Source of the DNA: Bilabrum cf. latius
Lineage: Eukaryota > Bigyra: Bicosoecida > Bigyra > Bicosoecida
NCBI GenBank assembly: GCA_965178125.1
Contig: OZ237745.1
Span: 1 to 64,000, forward strand
DNA length: 64,000 nucleotides
Direction: 5' to 3'
The translations under genes and the position numbers were made by a program. The notes under the pieces were generated by a model, which saw only the letters and a list, made by a program, of their open reading frames with translations, ran no database searches and was not told the origin of the DNA. Within the stretch, counting starts at the first letter, position 1. Every line of letters begins with the position of its first letter. Below are positions 46,701-58,052 of this stretch, piece by piece.

Positions 46701-48663
46701 AGACTTCTCGCTGTGTCGCGCTGTAGCAGCTGCTGCTAGGAAGCTTGGGCGCGAGTCTGAGGGTGGGGCGGCCACTGGATCGATCCCAACCCCAAGCACC
46801 GTGCAAGAGCTGCCACTTGAAGGCGAGGCGCACGTGCTGGCGGTAACGACAGGGCTGCCTGCTTGGGACGTGGCATCTCCGTGGATGCGTCCCCCCACGC
46901 CGTGCTTTGTGCATACCGCAAGCAAGCTCGCGAAATCAGCGAGTGCTGACAGCGCTGACTCGCTGGAAGCCAGGCTCCCGATATCGGCCTAGTGGTAGGA
47001 GGAGGCCGGGTATCTGCCTGCACATGCTGGCACAGGGCTGTGCCGAGCTGTGGTGGAGATGTATATGCATTGCAACCGTGGCAGCAGATACGGTTCGTGG
47101 GCCGCGAGCTCCCTCATGGCCACGGTGAGGGGGTCCCCATGGAGCTTCAGAGTCATGTGCATCCGGGCGGGGCTGGTCGGGCAGCTGGTGGGGGACATCC
47201 TCGAAATCGGCCTGTGGGATGCAGCTCACTCGTACCAGCTGCACAAGTACGAGGGCGGGGCTGCGGGTGGTACCTTGCCCGATGCGACTGCCAGGGCGGA
47301 CCCCGGGTCAAGCGAACAGGGCGGCTCTACTACGGAAGGGGAGGGGCTACGAGCAGCCGCCCCTGAGCCCAGCGTGCTCACGCCAGGACTGCCGCTGTAG
47401 ACATGGGGCATGGTCGTGCATCCCGCTGTCCTTGTGCCCCAGCCACCCCGCCTACCCCGCCGGTGCCGCCCTGTGATGCCTTTGCAGGTGACCATGGACT
47501 CTCTGGCAGCTCTGGTGGACTAGAACCCGCTAGGGCTCGCATGCCTGGGGCACCCCGCCTTCTTGCCCAGGCCCCGCCTCCGTGCCCTGCTGAGAATCGC
47601 GCTAGCCAAGCCAGTGGACTCGAACAAGGTCTTGCGAAACTTGTGGAAGTGCGCGTGGGACGCGCACTGCGATCAGGTGCAGCGGGGAAGTGCGCCGGGC
47701 GGTGAGCGGTGCATGGCTGTGTGGCGTTTGCCAGCCGTGCGGATGATGTCATCACGGTGGCTGGAGGTATTCGTGAGGCTGGTGTACTCCATCCCCGTGC
47801 CCCGCCAACTGGACACCTTCTCGGTGTCGTGCTTCAACTCTGCGCTCATGATGGCCGGCGCGGCTCTGCACGACCTGAGCGACGAGACTGCGGGCAGCAG
47901 GGAGGCGGGCTCGTGGGTGCGAGGAGAGGCTTGGAAGCACGGGAACGTGTCGATGGTCAGGCGGTTCGTCCGGTGTCTGGCGCAGTGGGATTTGCCTGCC
48001 GCGGAGAGGGTCTCGGTCGGGCAAGGGCAAGGGGAAGAGGGCGAGGACAAGCCCGTGGCAGATTGGATCAAGGAGACCCTGCGGACCGAGGACGTGGAGG
48101 CCAGGCGATAGAGGGGCAAGGACAGGCCACAGCAGGGAAGCAGCGGTCCCGCCCCCGCGCTAGACTCCCGCACCCCGGAGGACTGGGAGAGTCGCCAGGA
48201 GCACTGGAGCTTCTTCTCCATGTGTCCCAGCGGGGAGGAGGTAGACAGCAAGACCAGGTTCCCCTTCAAAGGACACGTCAACTGCATGTCGGTCCGCCCT
48301 ATCTCCGATACCGAGTGGCAAGAACATCCGGTCGGACCGCCTTGGAGGCACCTGCAGGAGCCCTCGCCCGAGAGTAGGTGGTCCGTGGGATGTGGCCGGC
48401 CTGTGCCCCTTGGAGCGCGGGCCTTGGCTCACCTGTGCCGGCTGTCGAACGCATGGCTCAAGTTCTATACCATGCGAGTGAGCATGCGGCAGGACATGGC
48501 CCAGTCGTGCGGGGTGGGTTTCGGCCACATGCGGTGCATCCTGGATGCCTTGCTGGCTCTGGGCAGGGAGTCGCTCGAGGACATGGGCCTGGGCGGCTGG
48601 ATGGACGCGAGGCACGGCGAGGAGGCGGGTCCTGCGAGTGCAGGCGCCGAGGCAGGAAAGTGA
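40789..48663 (+). CDS. Giant hypothetical protein, 2,624 residues
   Basis: A single intronless frame of 7,875 nt from the ATG at 40789 (in-frame UGA at 40771) to UGA at 48661, with no UAA or UGA inside. It holds sixteen UAGs: 40969, 41284, 42871, 43309, 43774, 43921, 44641, 45427, 45829, 45898, 45901, 46990, 46996, 47398, 47521 and 48109. Under the standard code it would look like about ten abutting fragments. Composition is Ala/Arg/Gly/Leu-rich with alternating helical, hydrophobic stretches and acidic or Ser-rich linkers (SDEDEDDSTGER near 390). No membrane segments, no repeats, no motif I recognise. Segments near the end (RALAHLCRLSNAWLKFYTMR) look well folded. Could be a helical-repeat scaffold; that is inference. 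Confidence 0.78.
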
Positions 48664-48837
48664 TAGGGTAACCAGTCCTCGGATTCAGATCGATTGGGTC
48701 GACTCGATTGAAACGACGAAACGTCACAACGCTGGTGCAAGGAATCCATACACTCATCACACACACAATACACACCACATTCGCGAATTCGGTTCCTCGG
48801 AGCAGCCAAAAGTGCACCCGGGTCGCCTCCCAGTCGT

Positions 48838-51800
48838 TCACGACCCGCCGCCCGACGCCGCCGCCTTCTTAGCAGCCGCAGCCCTCCGCTTGGCCTTGAT
48901 GTCGTCCAGCTTGCTGGGGTCTGCCAGCTCCCACATCTCAAGCATGACCTCCACCTTCTGCGCCGCAGTCTTGTAGATATGCTGGAAGGCCGGCTTGCTC
49001 AACGCGATGATAGCCATCCGGCTCATGGCCTCGATGAACGCGGGCTCAGGCAGCCGCCGCTTCTTATCGCCCTCGTCACCGCCAGAGGACCCCAGGTGCA
49101 AGTTGGCAGCCGCGTTGAATGCCACGCGCACCTCCCTGGACTTGGTGAAAGTGGGCACCACGTGGAAGTCCTTCATCATGCGGGCGAACTGCTGCAGGCT
49201 CACCCCGCCCTTGCCCGCCGAGTAGTACTCGAACAGCCCGTGCACTGCTTCTCCATGCTTCTCGAAGAGCGCCATCACCGCTGGGTCGAACACCCCCGTG
49301 GCCTGGCCCTCAGAGGCCTCCAGCGCCCTCTCCGCGTTCTCGCCCGCCTGTGCCGCGCTCCTGGCCTCGTTGTCCGTGTACACGCTCTTGGAGCCCTTGC
49401 CCCCGCCCGCGCCTGCGTGCGGCACCCCCACCACCGTGGCAGGCCGGCCCCCTTTGCTCGGCCCCGCCCCCGTGCGGTCGTGGTCCTTGAGCGCCTCCTG
49501 GCTCAGCCCCCCGCCCGCGGCCTGCTGCGCATCCGCCTGCAGGGAGGCGATGCGCCTGTGAGTATCATCCGGCAGCCCGGGCACGTGCGCGCCGGCCTCG
49601 GCGAGCGCCTTCCGCTGGGCATCCAGAGTCTTGGCCATCTGCGCGATGGTGGTGGACTCCTCCTCCAGGTGTCTCCCCAGCTGCCGCACCCGCTCAAACT
49701 GCTCCTGCAGCTCCTTGCGCTCACGGGCCAGCTCGGCGCGGTCCGCCTCAAGCTGCTCCCGCTCGGCGCTCAGCTGTTCCCTGTCCTCCTGCACCTTGGC
49801 CTGCAGCCGCATGGCCTCCTCACGCAGCGCAGACGCGTCGTCCCTGTCCTGCCGGGCAGCCTGGGCGTCTGCGCGCGCAGCCTCGGCCTCCGCCTCGGGC
49901 CCGGGTCCTGAGGGTGCAGTCCCCTCGCCCGCCCTGGGCGGGCCTTTGCCCATATCGGCGCCCCCACTGGACGGTGGGGCGGGCGGCGGCGGCGGGCGCT
50001 GCTTGGGCAGCCCCGGGGCGGCCGGCCCTGCCTGCACCTGCCTCTGCTACCTCGAGTACCCCGAGTCCTGGATGAACTTCTGCAGGGCCTCAGGGCCCCC
50101 AGTGCTCAGTGCCTGCGAGAGCTCCTGCAGCTGCCCGCAGGTGAGGCTGCTCCTGGACCAGACGGAGCCCCCCGGTCCTCCCTGGTCGAGCGTGATGATG
50201 GGCTCGAAGGGTGACCCCAACAGTGGGCGGCCGTAGGGGCGCTGCTCGTCGATCGAGATGTGCGCGTACCTCGGGTCGATGAGGTTCACGTGCAGCTCCA
50301 GCCGAGGGATGGTCTCTGCCTCGGCCCGGGAGAGTTCCTCATGCTGCAGGTCCACCTCGTACTTGACCTCGTAGGTCCCGTCCCCCAGGTCCACCACCGG
50401 GTAGGCCCTCCCAGGGCCGTGCACCTCCAGCTCCCAGCGGTCCCCCCCCGTGCCGTAGAGCTCGTCGAACTGATTGCGGGCCGTGATGCGGAAAGTGTTG
50501 ACCTTACCCACGCATGCCAGCCGCGTGCCCGCTCCCTCCACGAGGCAGTGCAGCGGGGCGGTGGGGGCGGGGTTCACCGTCACCAGGAAGGGGCTCCCCT
50601 GGATGTGTCGCTTGTAGGCCTTGATGTGCAGCTCGTACTCTCCCTCCCTAGACGGAGTGTACTGCCCCATGAAGGACCCGTTGCCCAGGTACTCCAGCGG
50701 CACCGGCAGCTGCAGCTCATCGCTGTCCAGGAAGGCCTCCATCACCTCGGGGTCGGCACTGCTCGGGTCGGGGATCCCGCGGTCGTCTCGCACCTCCACC
50801 GTGAACTCCGTCTCCACGCCCCGCTCCGCCTCCGAAATGCCCTGCCCGTAGGCCACGTGCTGCAGGGCCAGGGTGGTTGCAACCGCATCCATGTCCAGCT
50901 GGCCCCCGTCCTCGCCCTGCATCCCCTCACCGTGCTCCCCGCCCTCGCCCTCCCCTTCTATCGGCAGCTTGCCCCCGCTGTCGATGATGGCCTACTCCAC
51001 GCGGCGCCTCTCATCCTCCACCTGCCCCCACCTGCGATGCACGTCCTGCATGCGCTCCACCACCATGTTGATGGCCTACACCCACACGTCCGCGCCTGCA
51101 TCCGTGTCAGTCGCCAGCTGCACCTCGTCGTGGCCATTCTCGTCGATGACGGTGAAGATAGACTTGATGCGGGCGTCCGAGTGTCTCCCCAATTCCTCCA
51201 CGCGCGCGCTGTGGGCGTGCGTCAGATGGATCCGGAGCAGCTCCTAGCCCATGCGCTCCGCCGAAGGGACCAGCACGAGCTCGCACGCGCTCTCGGAAAA
51301 GGCGAGCGCGCGCTCCTCCCAACGGCGAAACGTCATGAAGCCGCCGCCAGAATTTTCTTTTCGAAGGACTGCTCCGATCTAAATAGGCAGCGTGTCCATG
51401 TCAATCTCCGGCTGCCTCGGGCCATCCTTGTCCCCGTACGGATTGGTCGGCAAGGCCTGCCCTGCACCGCCGCCCCCTGCCTGCTCGCCGAACGCACCAG
51501 CTCGCTATTCCAATTCTTCTTGTTGCTTGTCGAATCGATCCGCAGTGTCATGCACCGCAAAATTCATCTGGTCTAGCATATTGCGCAAGTGGCGGATGTT
51601 GTCGGCTTTCCGCATGTCCTTGATGGGGATGCCACGCTTATCGAGCACAGGCCGCCTACCACCAATCACCTGGCCATATCCAGATCCATCCATAGGCCCG
51701 CTTCCGTCCATGCCTCCGCCGTAGCCCTGTCCTGGGGCAGGAGATCCATCGTAGCCTGCCCCGTACTGGCCGCCACCGTACCCACCGCCCCTTGGCGGGG

Positions 51801-51855
51801 GACTTCCCATATCGGGATCTTGCCCAGGTGGTTGCACATCGCTATACCCAGACAT
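48838..51855 (-). CDS. PH-like/filamin-repeat/coiled-coil protein
   Basis: 1,005 residues, ATG at 51855, UGA at 48838, UAGs at 51505, 51379, 51244, 51076, 50992 and 50047. In order: a Gly/Tyr/Pro-rich head (1-60), a short helical part, and a PH-like domain at about 158-275 (GGGFMTFRRWEERALAF, IKSIFTVIDENGHDEVQLA, DVWV followed by UAG and AINMVVERM). Then come filamin/ABP280 repeats at about 345-560 (LGNGSFMGQYTPSREGEYEL, IQGSPFLVTVNP), a long Glu/Arg coiled coil (about 660-760), and a C-terminal helical domain (GLFEYYSAGKGGVSLQQFAR) with a Lys/Ala tail. Likely cytoskeletal or ciliary adaptor; exact identity unknown. Confidence 0.8.
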
Positions 51856-52171
51856 ATCGCTCTAGTAGGCCATTGTTGTATCTATGCTGAAGCCAAATAC
51901 CTGCACAGCAAGTTAGCTCTTGTCGGCAAGCGTGTGTGCTTGGCTATCAGTTTTCTGTCCCTATTCCTTCCTAAACGAGAGCAGAGAACTATCGTTGAAT
52001 TAACCCCGTAGTTGACAGGGATGTCGATGTCGATGGCTAGGTTGGATGCTGCTGTTTTGCGCAACACTCTGAGAGTCGCGCCAGAATTTCCGTTCAGATT
52101 AAATCAGCACCTTACAAAATATGGCCGTGAAAGCGTTCAAATTGGGCTGCGTAGCATCATTGAGCCAAAAA
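51856..52171. promoter_or_regulatory. Divergent intergenic region
   Basis: 316 bp between the filamin-repeat gene and the signal peptidase gene. A frame from 52012 (MTGMSMSMARLDAAVL...) overlaps the start of the signal peptidase gene in another frame and ends in UGA at 52222. It has no recognisable product and is probably fortuitous. Confidence 0.4.
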
Positions 52172-53022
52172 ATGGCAGATCTATGGAAGTACATTCCTTT
52201 TATTGGATCATAGGAAGAGGATGAACTGAAAGATGTGCCAAAGGTAGATGTGAATGACCCGGCAGCATCAAAGCGAGCTATTGACGAGGCTATTGTCGCA
52301 GTGAGGTGCCCATTTCCCGCTTGCAGGTAAACAAATATCGCTTTTTCATTAAGTTGCTGCGGGAACGATCTATCTGATTTGGCACCAATGGCTTGTCTGC
52401 GTGGGTGAATGCGATGGATATCTGTGAATCTCGACAGTCACCGCAGATCATGACCAACGCATTTGGCCTCAAGGAAAACCACACGGTATTCTATGGTAGA
52501 TTAGCAATTATGGGCGCTGCAACGGTATGCGGCTTGGCTGGGCAATTTTGGCCGGATGCAACGTGGCAGCCGATGGCACCGGTGACTGACAATAGCGTGC
52601 GCTTCGCTGTCATCTGTTGTGTTGCAGCTTATTATGTCGTTTCTGGACTATTGCAGCTATATGCTTGGTTTGTGGAAGGCAATTTGATCGCTGATTTCGG
52701 CCAGCTTGATGTACCGGCGGTGGCGGCCGGCGAGCACTCGGTTGTAGTGCCTGCCGTTCGCGTAGACAGCGCTTGGAAGGACAGGCTAGATCCAGAGCTG
52801 CAGATTGCAGTGAAGTGGCTCGGTACAGGTAGTAAGGATGGCAGAGGTCCGCAGTCTAGGGAGTGGAAGGGTCACTACTCTCAGTTCCTGACCAAGGACG
52901 GCATCGTCGTGGTCTCGGCCCTGCGAGGCACCCTGGAGACTCTCTTCGAGGACGTGCCGGGAATGGAAGAGGCAGCCAAGGCGGTGGAGGATGGGCGTAT
53001 CGAAATCGAGCAGGATGATTGA
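52172..53022 (+). CDS. SPCS2: Signal peptidase complex subunit 2 (SPC25), one intron
   Basis: ER membrane subunit of signal peptidase. Exon 1 (52172-52300) encodes MADLWKYIPFIGS, a UAG (52211), then EEDELKDVPKVDVNDPAASK and RAIDEAIVA. The intron is about 52301-52446 (GTGAGG...GCAG; an alternative acceptor at 52437 adds three residues). Exon 2 gives FGLKENHTVFYGRLAIMGAA, the family's characteristic E-[DN]-x(4)-GRL motif. Two membrane segments follow (AIMGAATVCGLAGQF; FAVICCVAAYYVVSGLLQLY), then the cytosolic domain. UGA at 53020; 234 residues, normal length. The match in length, motif and topology is good though overall identity is modest. Confidence 0.85.
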
Positions 53023-53193
53023 TTGGGTGATTGATTGACGGCGAAGGCAGTACCTGCACGACTGGCACAATGTGGAATAATAGCTCAGCATGGTAGTGGC
53101 ACGGCATGGCATGGCATGGCATGTCCTGCAAATCGAACCAGCCAGAATCACCGACCCAAGCTCGCTCCCCGACCCAAGCTCGCTCCTCGTTGC

Positions 53194-55681
53194 TCACGCC
53201 TGCACGTCCATCGTCCCCTTGATTCGGATGTCACCCGAGGATGCTCCCACGAGCACCCCGAACGAGCCCCCGATGAGCTTCCACTGGCCCGCACCAGTGT
53301 CCCAGATGCTGCAGTCGCGGGCCGCGATGCTCACGGTCACCGTGGTGGACTCGCCCGCTCCCAGGTACACCTTGTCGAATCCACGCATGACCTTGGGCGG
53401 CTCGCCAGCAGACGAGGGGAAGGCCAGGTACACCTGGGGGGCGTCCCCCCCTGCACGCGACCCCGTGTTGGAGACATCGAAGCTGATCTGCGCCGTGCCG
53501 CTGGCCGACACCTGCCCCTTCACCTCGAGCTTCGAGTAGGAGAAGGTCGTGTAGGACAGGCCGTGTCCGAACGGGAACAGGGGCTTGATGTTCTTCGCAT
53601 CGAACCAGCGGTACCCCATCTCCAGCTCCTCGGTGTACACCTGCTGGATGGCCTGGTTCCCTGGGTACTGCGCAGTAGACTGGATCCACGTGTCCGTCTC
53701 CTTGACCGGAAAGGACAGCGGCAGGCGAGCCCCTCCGTTCACGTCCCCGAACAGCACGTCGGCCAGTGCGTTGCCCGCCTCCTGCCCGGGCATGAAGCTG
53801 GCGATGATGTTCTTGGCATCGTCGGCCCAGGGCATGAGCACCGCCCCCGGGGACCGCACCACCACCACGGTCTTGGCGGCGGCCGACTGCAGCACCATCT
53901 GCACCAGGGCGTCCTGTCCACCGGGCAGGGAGAGGTTCGGCCTGTCTGAACCCTCCGAGGACGTCACTGCCACCACCACCACGGCCACGTCAGCGGCTGC
54001 TGCGGCTGCAGCTGCGGCTGACGGGTCCTTCCCGTCGTAGTAGGTCACGTTCACTGCCTCGTCGTAGGGTGCGCACGTGCCGCTGGTGAGGCCCTGGTGG
54101 GCCTGCCTGCCGCTGTTGTCGGGCTTGATCCAGCACGTGGAGGGCGGCTGGAAGGTGAAGGCGTTGCAGTCCGGGCGGGCCGTGCACTGGGCGCAGCAGT
54201 CCGCGGGCCCCGTCGACTGCACGGAGGGATTGCCCGGCTGGAAGAAGTCCGTGTTGTTCACAAAGGTGCAGTTCAGAGGGCGGGGGCCGTTGGCGCGCGC
54301 CGCAATTCCGTCCGCTGGTGTGACGATGTAAGGTGTGCGCACCCCCCCGGACCCCCCGCCGTGCACAGAGTTCTGGTCCCCGATGACGGCGATGGACTTG
54401 ATGCCCTGGGCCTTGACGTCCAGCGGCAACAGGGAGGAATCCACCTTGAGAAGCACGTGCGAGTTGGCGCTGAGGTTCCTGGCGAGCTGGCTGTGCTCCT
54501 TTGACATCACGTTGGAGCTCAGGTTGCCGGTGGGCACGTCCGTGAACAGGTTGTACACGAGCATGGGGGTCAGGATCCGCTCGATCATGTCGTCCAAGCG
54601 GCTCTCGGGCACCTGCCCAGACTGCACCGCGCTCTTCAGCTTGTCTCCGAAGAAAGAATCGTCAGGCATCTGCTGGTCGAGGCCGTTGATCGCGGCCTGC
54701 ACCGTGCTGTGCGTGGCGCCCCAGTCGCTCTGCACATAGCCCTCGAAGCCGAGGCCACCGCTCGACTCGGGCGTCTTGAGGTGGGGCAGGGTGATGTTGT
54801 TCTCGCACGCGTACTCGCCCGTGACCATCTAGAAGGGCTGCTCTTTCTGCACGGACACGCGGTTGTACGAGCACATCACCACGCCGGACCCGGCGTCTAT
54901 GCCGCCGCGGAAAGCCCAGTAGTACAGCTCGTGCATGGCGCGCTCAGAGACGATCTCGGTGACCTGGTGCCGCTGGAACTCCCCGTTATTCGCCACCCAG
55001 TGCTTGGTGCACGCGAGGATGTTGTTGCTCTGGATGCCCTCCACTTCGGCGTACATCATGCCGTAGCAAAGCACGGGGTCCTCGCCGCAGCTCTCGAAGG
55101 ACCTGCCGTCCTGTGGGACCCGGGCCATGTTCACCATGGGACCCAGCCTGCGCAAAGCACGGATACAGACAAACAAAGAAACAATGCAAATTTCAAATTA
55201 CTTTCGTATACAAATAACTTGAAGCACACCATGACACCACTTGCGTTTTAGACATCACTGACGCAACGGACCTAACTTACATCACATTCGTGCCTTTCCC
55301 ACGCTGCTCCTTGCCCATGGCCTGGCCGTAGGTTTTCATCATTTCAGGATCAAACGTGGACACCACCGTCATGGCGCTCGGCCAGGCCGTGACATCAGAA
55401 ACGCCGTCCGCGACGCCTTGTGGCCCGTCCTCATAGCTCAGTCGGGGGATATTTAGGCGAGAAATGGGCGGAACACCACCGACATAGCCATCATAGCCCT
55501 TCAGCGCATCTGATTCTTCGTCCTATTGCTATGGCCAGCCGTGAACAAGCTGGATTTTCTCGTCGACAGTCATCTCGGCAAGTAGATCTTTCGCTTTTTG
55601 CTTCGCACTAGCGGGCCATGACGATCCAGCGAAAGCAGAAGCAGCAAGAATAGCAGGGATGATAGCAAGGATGGATTTCAT
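53194..55681 (-). CDS. Secreted GH3 beta-glucosidase with PAN/apple-like insert, one intron
   Basis: Glycoside hydrolase family 3. Exon 1 (55281-55681) has a signal peptide (MKSILAIIPAILAASAFAGS), AKDLLAEMTVDEKIQLVHGW and LSYEDGPQGV. The intron (55148-55280) is GTAAGT...GCGCAG. Exon 2 continues GTNVMLGPMVNMARVP, GRSFESCGEDP and TKHW. The nucleophile is Asp275 in EGYVQSDWGATH. The C-terminal domain has the FnIII-like AGGDAPQVYLAFPSS. A Cys-rich insert at about 427-495 (CCAQCTARPDCNAFTF, TCWIKPD) resembles a PAN/apple domain. UAGs at 55530 and 55524 flank a CAA codon (Pro-UAG-Gln-UAG-Asp); a third is at 54829. UGA at 53194; 784 residues. Confidence 0.92.
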
Positions 55682-55923
55682 CTCGAGCAATGTCTGTGTG
55701 TGTCGTACAAGCAAAGGAGTACTTCCCAGCTGCGCGTCATCACGGTCGAACTCCGGTTGGCGTGGTTCGTACTGCAACTGCACCGGAGCTCTGTGGCTTC
55801 AGGATACTTCGATTTAATCAGGCCGATGAATGATTGAGCTTATAGTAAAGTCTTTACACTGGCGTAAGCAAACGCATGGGTCGGTGCAATTCACCCACCC
55901 CATTCCATCCCTGTGCCGCGGAA

Positions 55924-56782
55924 TCAGGCATGTGTGAGATCGTCGTCGAAGTACAAGTGGATGGTCGGCAGGTGATCTGGAGCCTCCGGATCCATCCCAA
56001 GCGCCGCCATTTCCTCTGCGTCATCCTCTAGCCCGTTCCCGTGCAGGGTCTTGGAGAGGTCCAGTGGCCTGAACTCGAGCCTGTCCTCCGAGGGGGCGCC
56101 CGAAGCGGCGTCCCCTGCGCGACCCGGCGCACCCCCTTGCCTCGATTCATCGGGGACAGGGAGCAGCGCCTTCCACGTGTAGCTCTTGGCGTGCGCGTTC
56201 CACTCCACGAACCTGTCCCTGAGCGCACCGACTGTCTCCTCGCTCGCACTCTCCACGATGTGCCTGTCCCCTGTCAACGTGTTCACGATCAGTATCTTGC
56301 GCGTGCGGCGACTCACCCTTCCCACGACCCTAGATTCGTCTTTCCACCACGGCTGTCCGAAGTCAGTCCGCCACGAGCTGAGCGGCAGCGTCGGCGGCAC
56401 GTGCACGAACCTTCCCTCCGGCAAGTAGTACCCGGGCAGGGCCGTAGCCGGGTCCACGCGAGACCTTAAATCCTTAGTATCGGTGTCGAACCAATGAGAA
56501 ACGTCGTCTCCGGCCCTTGCTAGCATGGGCTCAGCGAGGGACCCTGCAGATTCACCAACAAGGTCAGTCACGTTCACAACCCTGCCAAACAGGACGAGCC
56601 AACAGTCCTGCGATCATTGACATTGGAAGACACTTATTGTAGCACGGATTCCGCGCCGATCGATAGCCGATTCACGCCACCATTTTGAGGAACCTCACGT
56701 TTTGCTGATTGTGCTGGGCTACTTCCTCGAACGTATAGAACCTGCTAGCTGCATCTCCACCACTAGGGTCAGCAGAAGCCAT
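55924..56782 (-). CDS. CYB5D1: Cytochrome b5 domain-containing protein 1, one intron
   Basis: Ciliary protein linked to radial spokes and redox control of beating. Exon 1 (56699-56782): MASADPSGGDAASRFYTFEE then VAQHNQQN. The intron (56608-56698) is GTGAGG...GCAG. Exon 2 (55924-56607) gives DCWLVLFGRVVNVTDLV, AGDDVSHWFDTDTKDLRSRV, GRFVHVPPTLPLSSW, DFGQPWW and the end HLYFDDDLTHA, following the vertebrate protein block by block. 255 residues, slightly longer through an Ala/Gly/Ser insert near residue 180. Stop UGA. No UAG codons. Divergent from FKBP by 164 bp. Confidence 0.93.
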
Positions 56783-56946
56783 AACAGATTAAATTTACTA
56801 ACCAGACGTATCCCGAAAGTTGCGGCAAGCAGCTGGAACCGTGTAATTCTAAAGAAGCTCCTGTCCGTTGTGCAAGGTTGCAACCGGCGGAACCCACGGC
56901 CACTGGCATCATCATTTGCTCGCACTATCGTTGGCTTCGTGCGACT

Positions 56947-57279
56947 ATGGCTGCATCAGTTAGTGTAGAAATGGTTGTGGCAGGGGACGGGGCTCGATAT
57001 CCCGCGGAATCGAACGTTGTGCACATTCATTACGTTGCGGCACGTGAAGATGGCGAATCGTTTGATAGCACCCGTGACCGTGGCAGGCCATTCAGTTTTC
57101 GAATAGGGGAGGAGCAAGTGATTACAGGCCTGGAAGAAGCGGTCAAGCAGATGTCTCTTGGCGAGCGCGTATCAGCAACCATTCCTGCGTCTCTAGCGTA
57201 CGGCTCTCGCGGCTTTCCAGGAAAGGTTCCGCCGAATATGGGTCTAGTATTTGACATAGAGCTTTTGTCAATCCAGTAA
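56947..57279 (+). CDS. FKBP: FKBP-type peptidyl-prolyl isomerase
   Basis: 110 residues, one FKBP domain of FKBP12 size. Recognisable blocks: VHIHYVAAREDGESFDSTRD, FSFRIGEEQVITGLEEAVKQ, MSLGERVSATIPASLAYGSR, GFPGKVPPNMGLVFDIELL. The active-site Trp of FKBP12 (in VIKGWEEG) is replaced by Leu (VITGLEEA), as in several FKBPs with altered drug or substrate affinity. The UAA stop falls exactly at the family C-terminus, showing that UAA is still a stop. Intronless. Confidence 0.94.
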   Translation: MAASVSVEMVVAGDGARYPAESNVVHIHYVAAREDGESFDSTRDRGRPFSFRIGEEQVITGLEEAVKQMSLGERVSATIPASLAYGSRGFPGKVPPNMGLVFDIELLSIQ

Positions 57280-58052
57280 AGTAAATTGGGAGTCAAACTC
57301 ATCAAGGCTCTCGGCCGAGGCTGTTGCGTAGACATTATGGCAACTTGAAGGTCCGTCCGTACCTTTCTCTGCAGAGCCGAGAGCCTGTTGTGTGTGGGGT
57401 GAGGTGTGGGGGGGGCGGAGTGGTGAGAGCGCCGCGAGGTCGTTCAGGTGCACCACTCTAGGTTCATCGTGATGGAAATCTGATGCTCAATGTTGTATCA
57501 CATGCGCACTTGTACGCAAAGGATACAAAGGGAATTCCCTGTAACGTGCGGTTCAAGCTGTGCTAGGGCTACCGCCGGCGAGGTGTGATGCACTACAAAC
57601 AGGGGAAGCTCTGGGAATGTGCGTCGGTGCGATGCAGTTGCCGGGCTTCATTTTGCGACGTGGGGGGGGGCATTCAGCTAGATATGTATACTAGTAGACA
57701 CTGGGTACGGGATTGGTGGGTAATCTGCGAAGTCTGCCTCAGGTCTGCAAGTCATGCACTACACCGTATGCAAGGGCCTTTATAGGATCCGAAACATAGC
57801 ATGGACGTGAGAGGATGCAAGCTGCAGGTAATTTTCGCTCACTTGCTGGCCAGCACTCGTCCAGTCACCCACCAGCAGCGCGGCGGTGCTGGAGCAAACG
57901 GAAAGATGAAGATCAATCTAGGCGGTAGAATCGCCCAAAACGGAAGGTGTGTTTGTATCGAACGATTCACCGGGTGGCTTTCTAAATAAAATCATATTAT
58001 TGCGACTGAATCAACCAGCCGTACACACGAATCACAGTCATTTCGGCATCTA
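57280..58052. other. Intergenic, nothing recognised
   Basis: About 770 bp between the FKBP stop and the kinase start. Contains a G-rich run near 57390-57420 and a ten-G run near 57662. No coding frame or RNA gene that I can support. Confidence 0.4.

Noticed and set aside
52012-52224. Small plus-strand protein overlapping the SPCS2 start
   Set aside because: It conflicts with the well-supported SPCS2 exon 1 in another frame and has no family similarity that I recognise.
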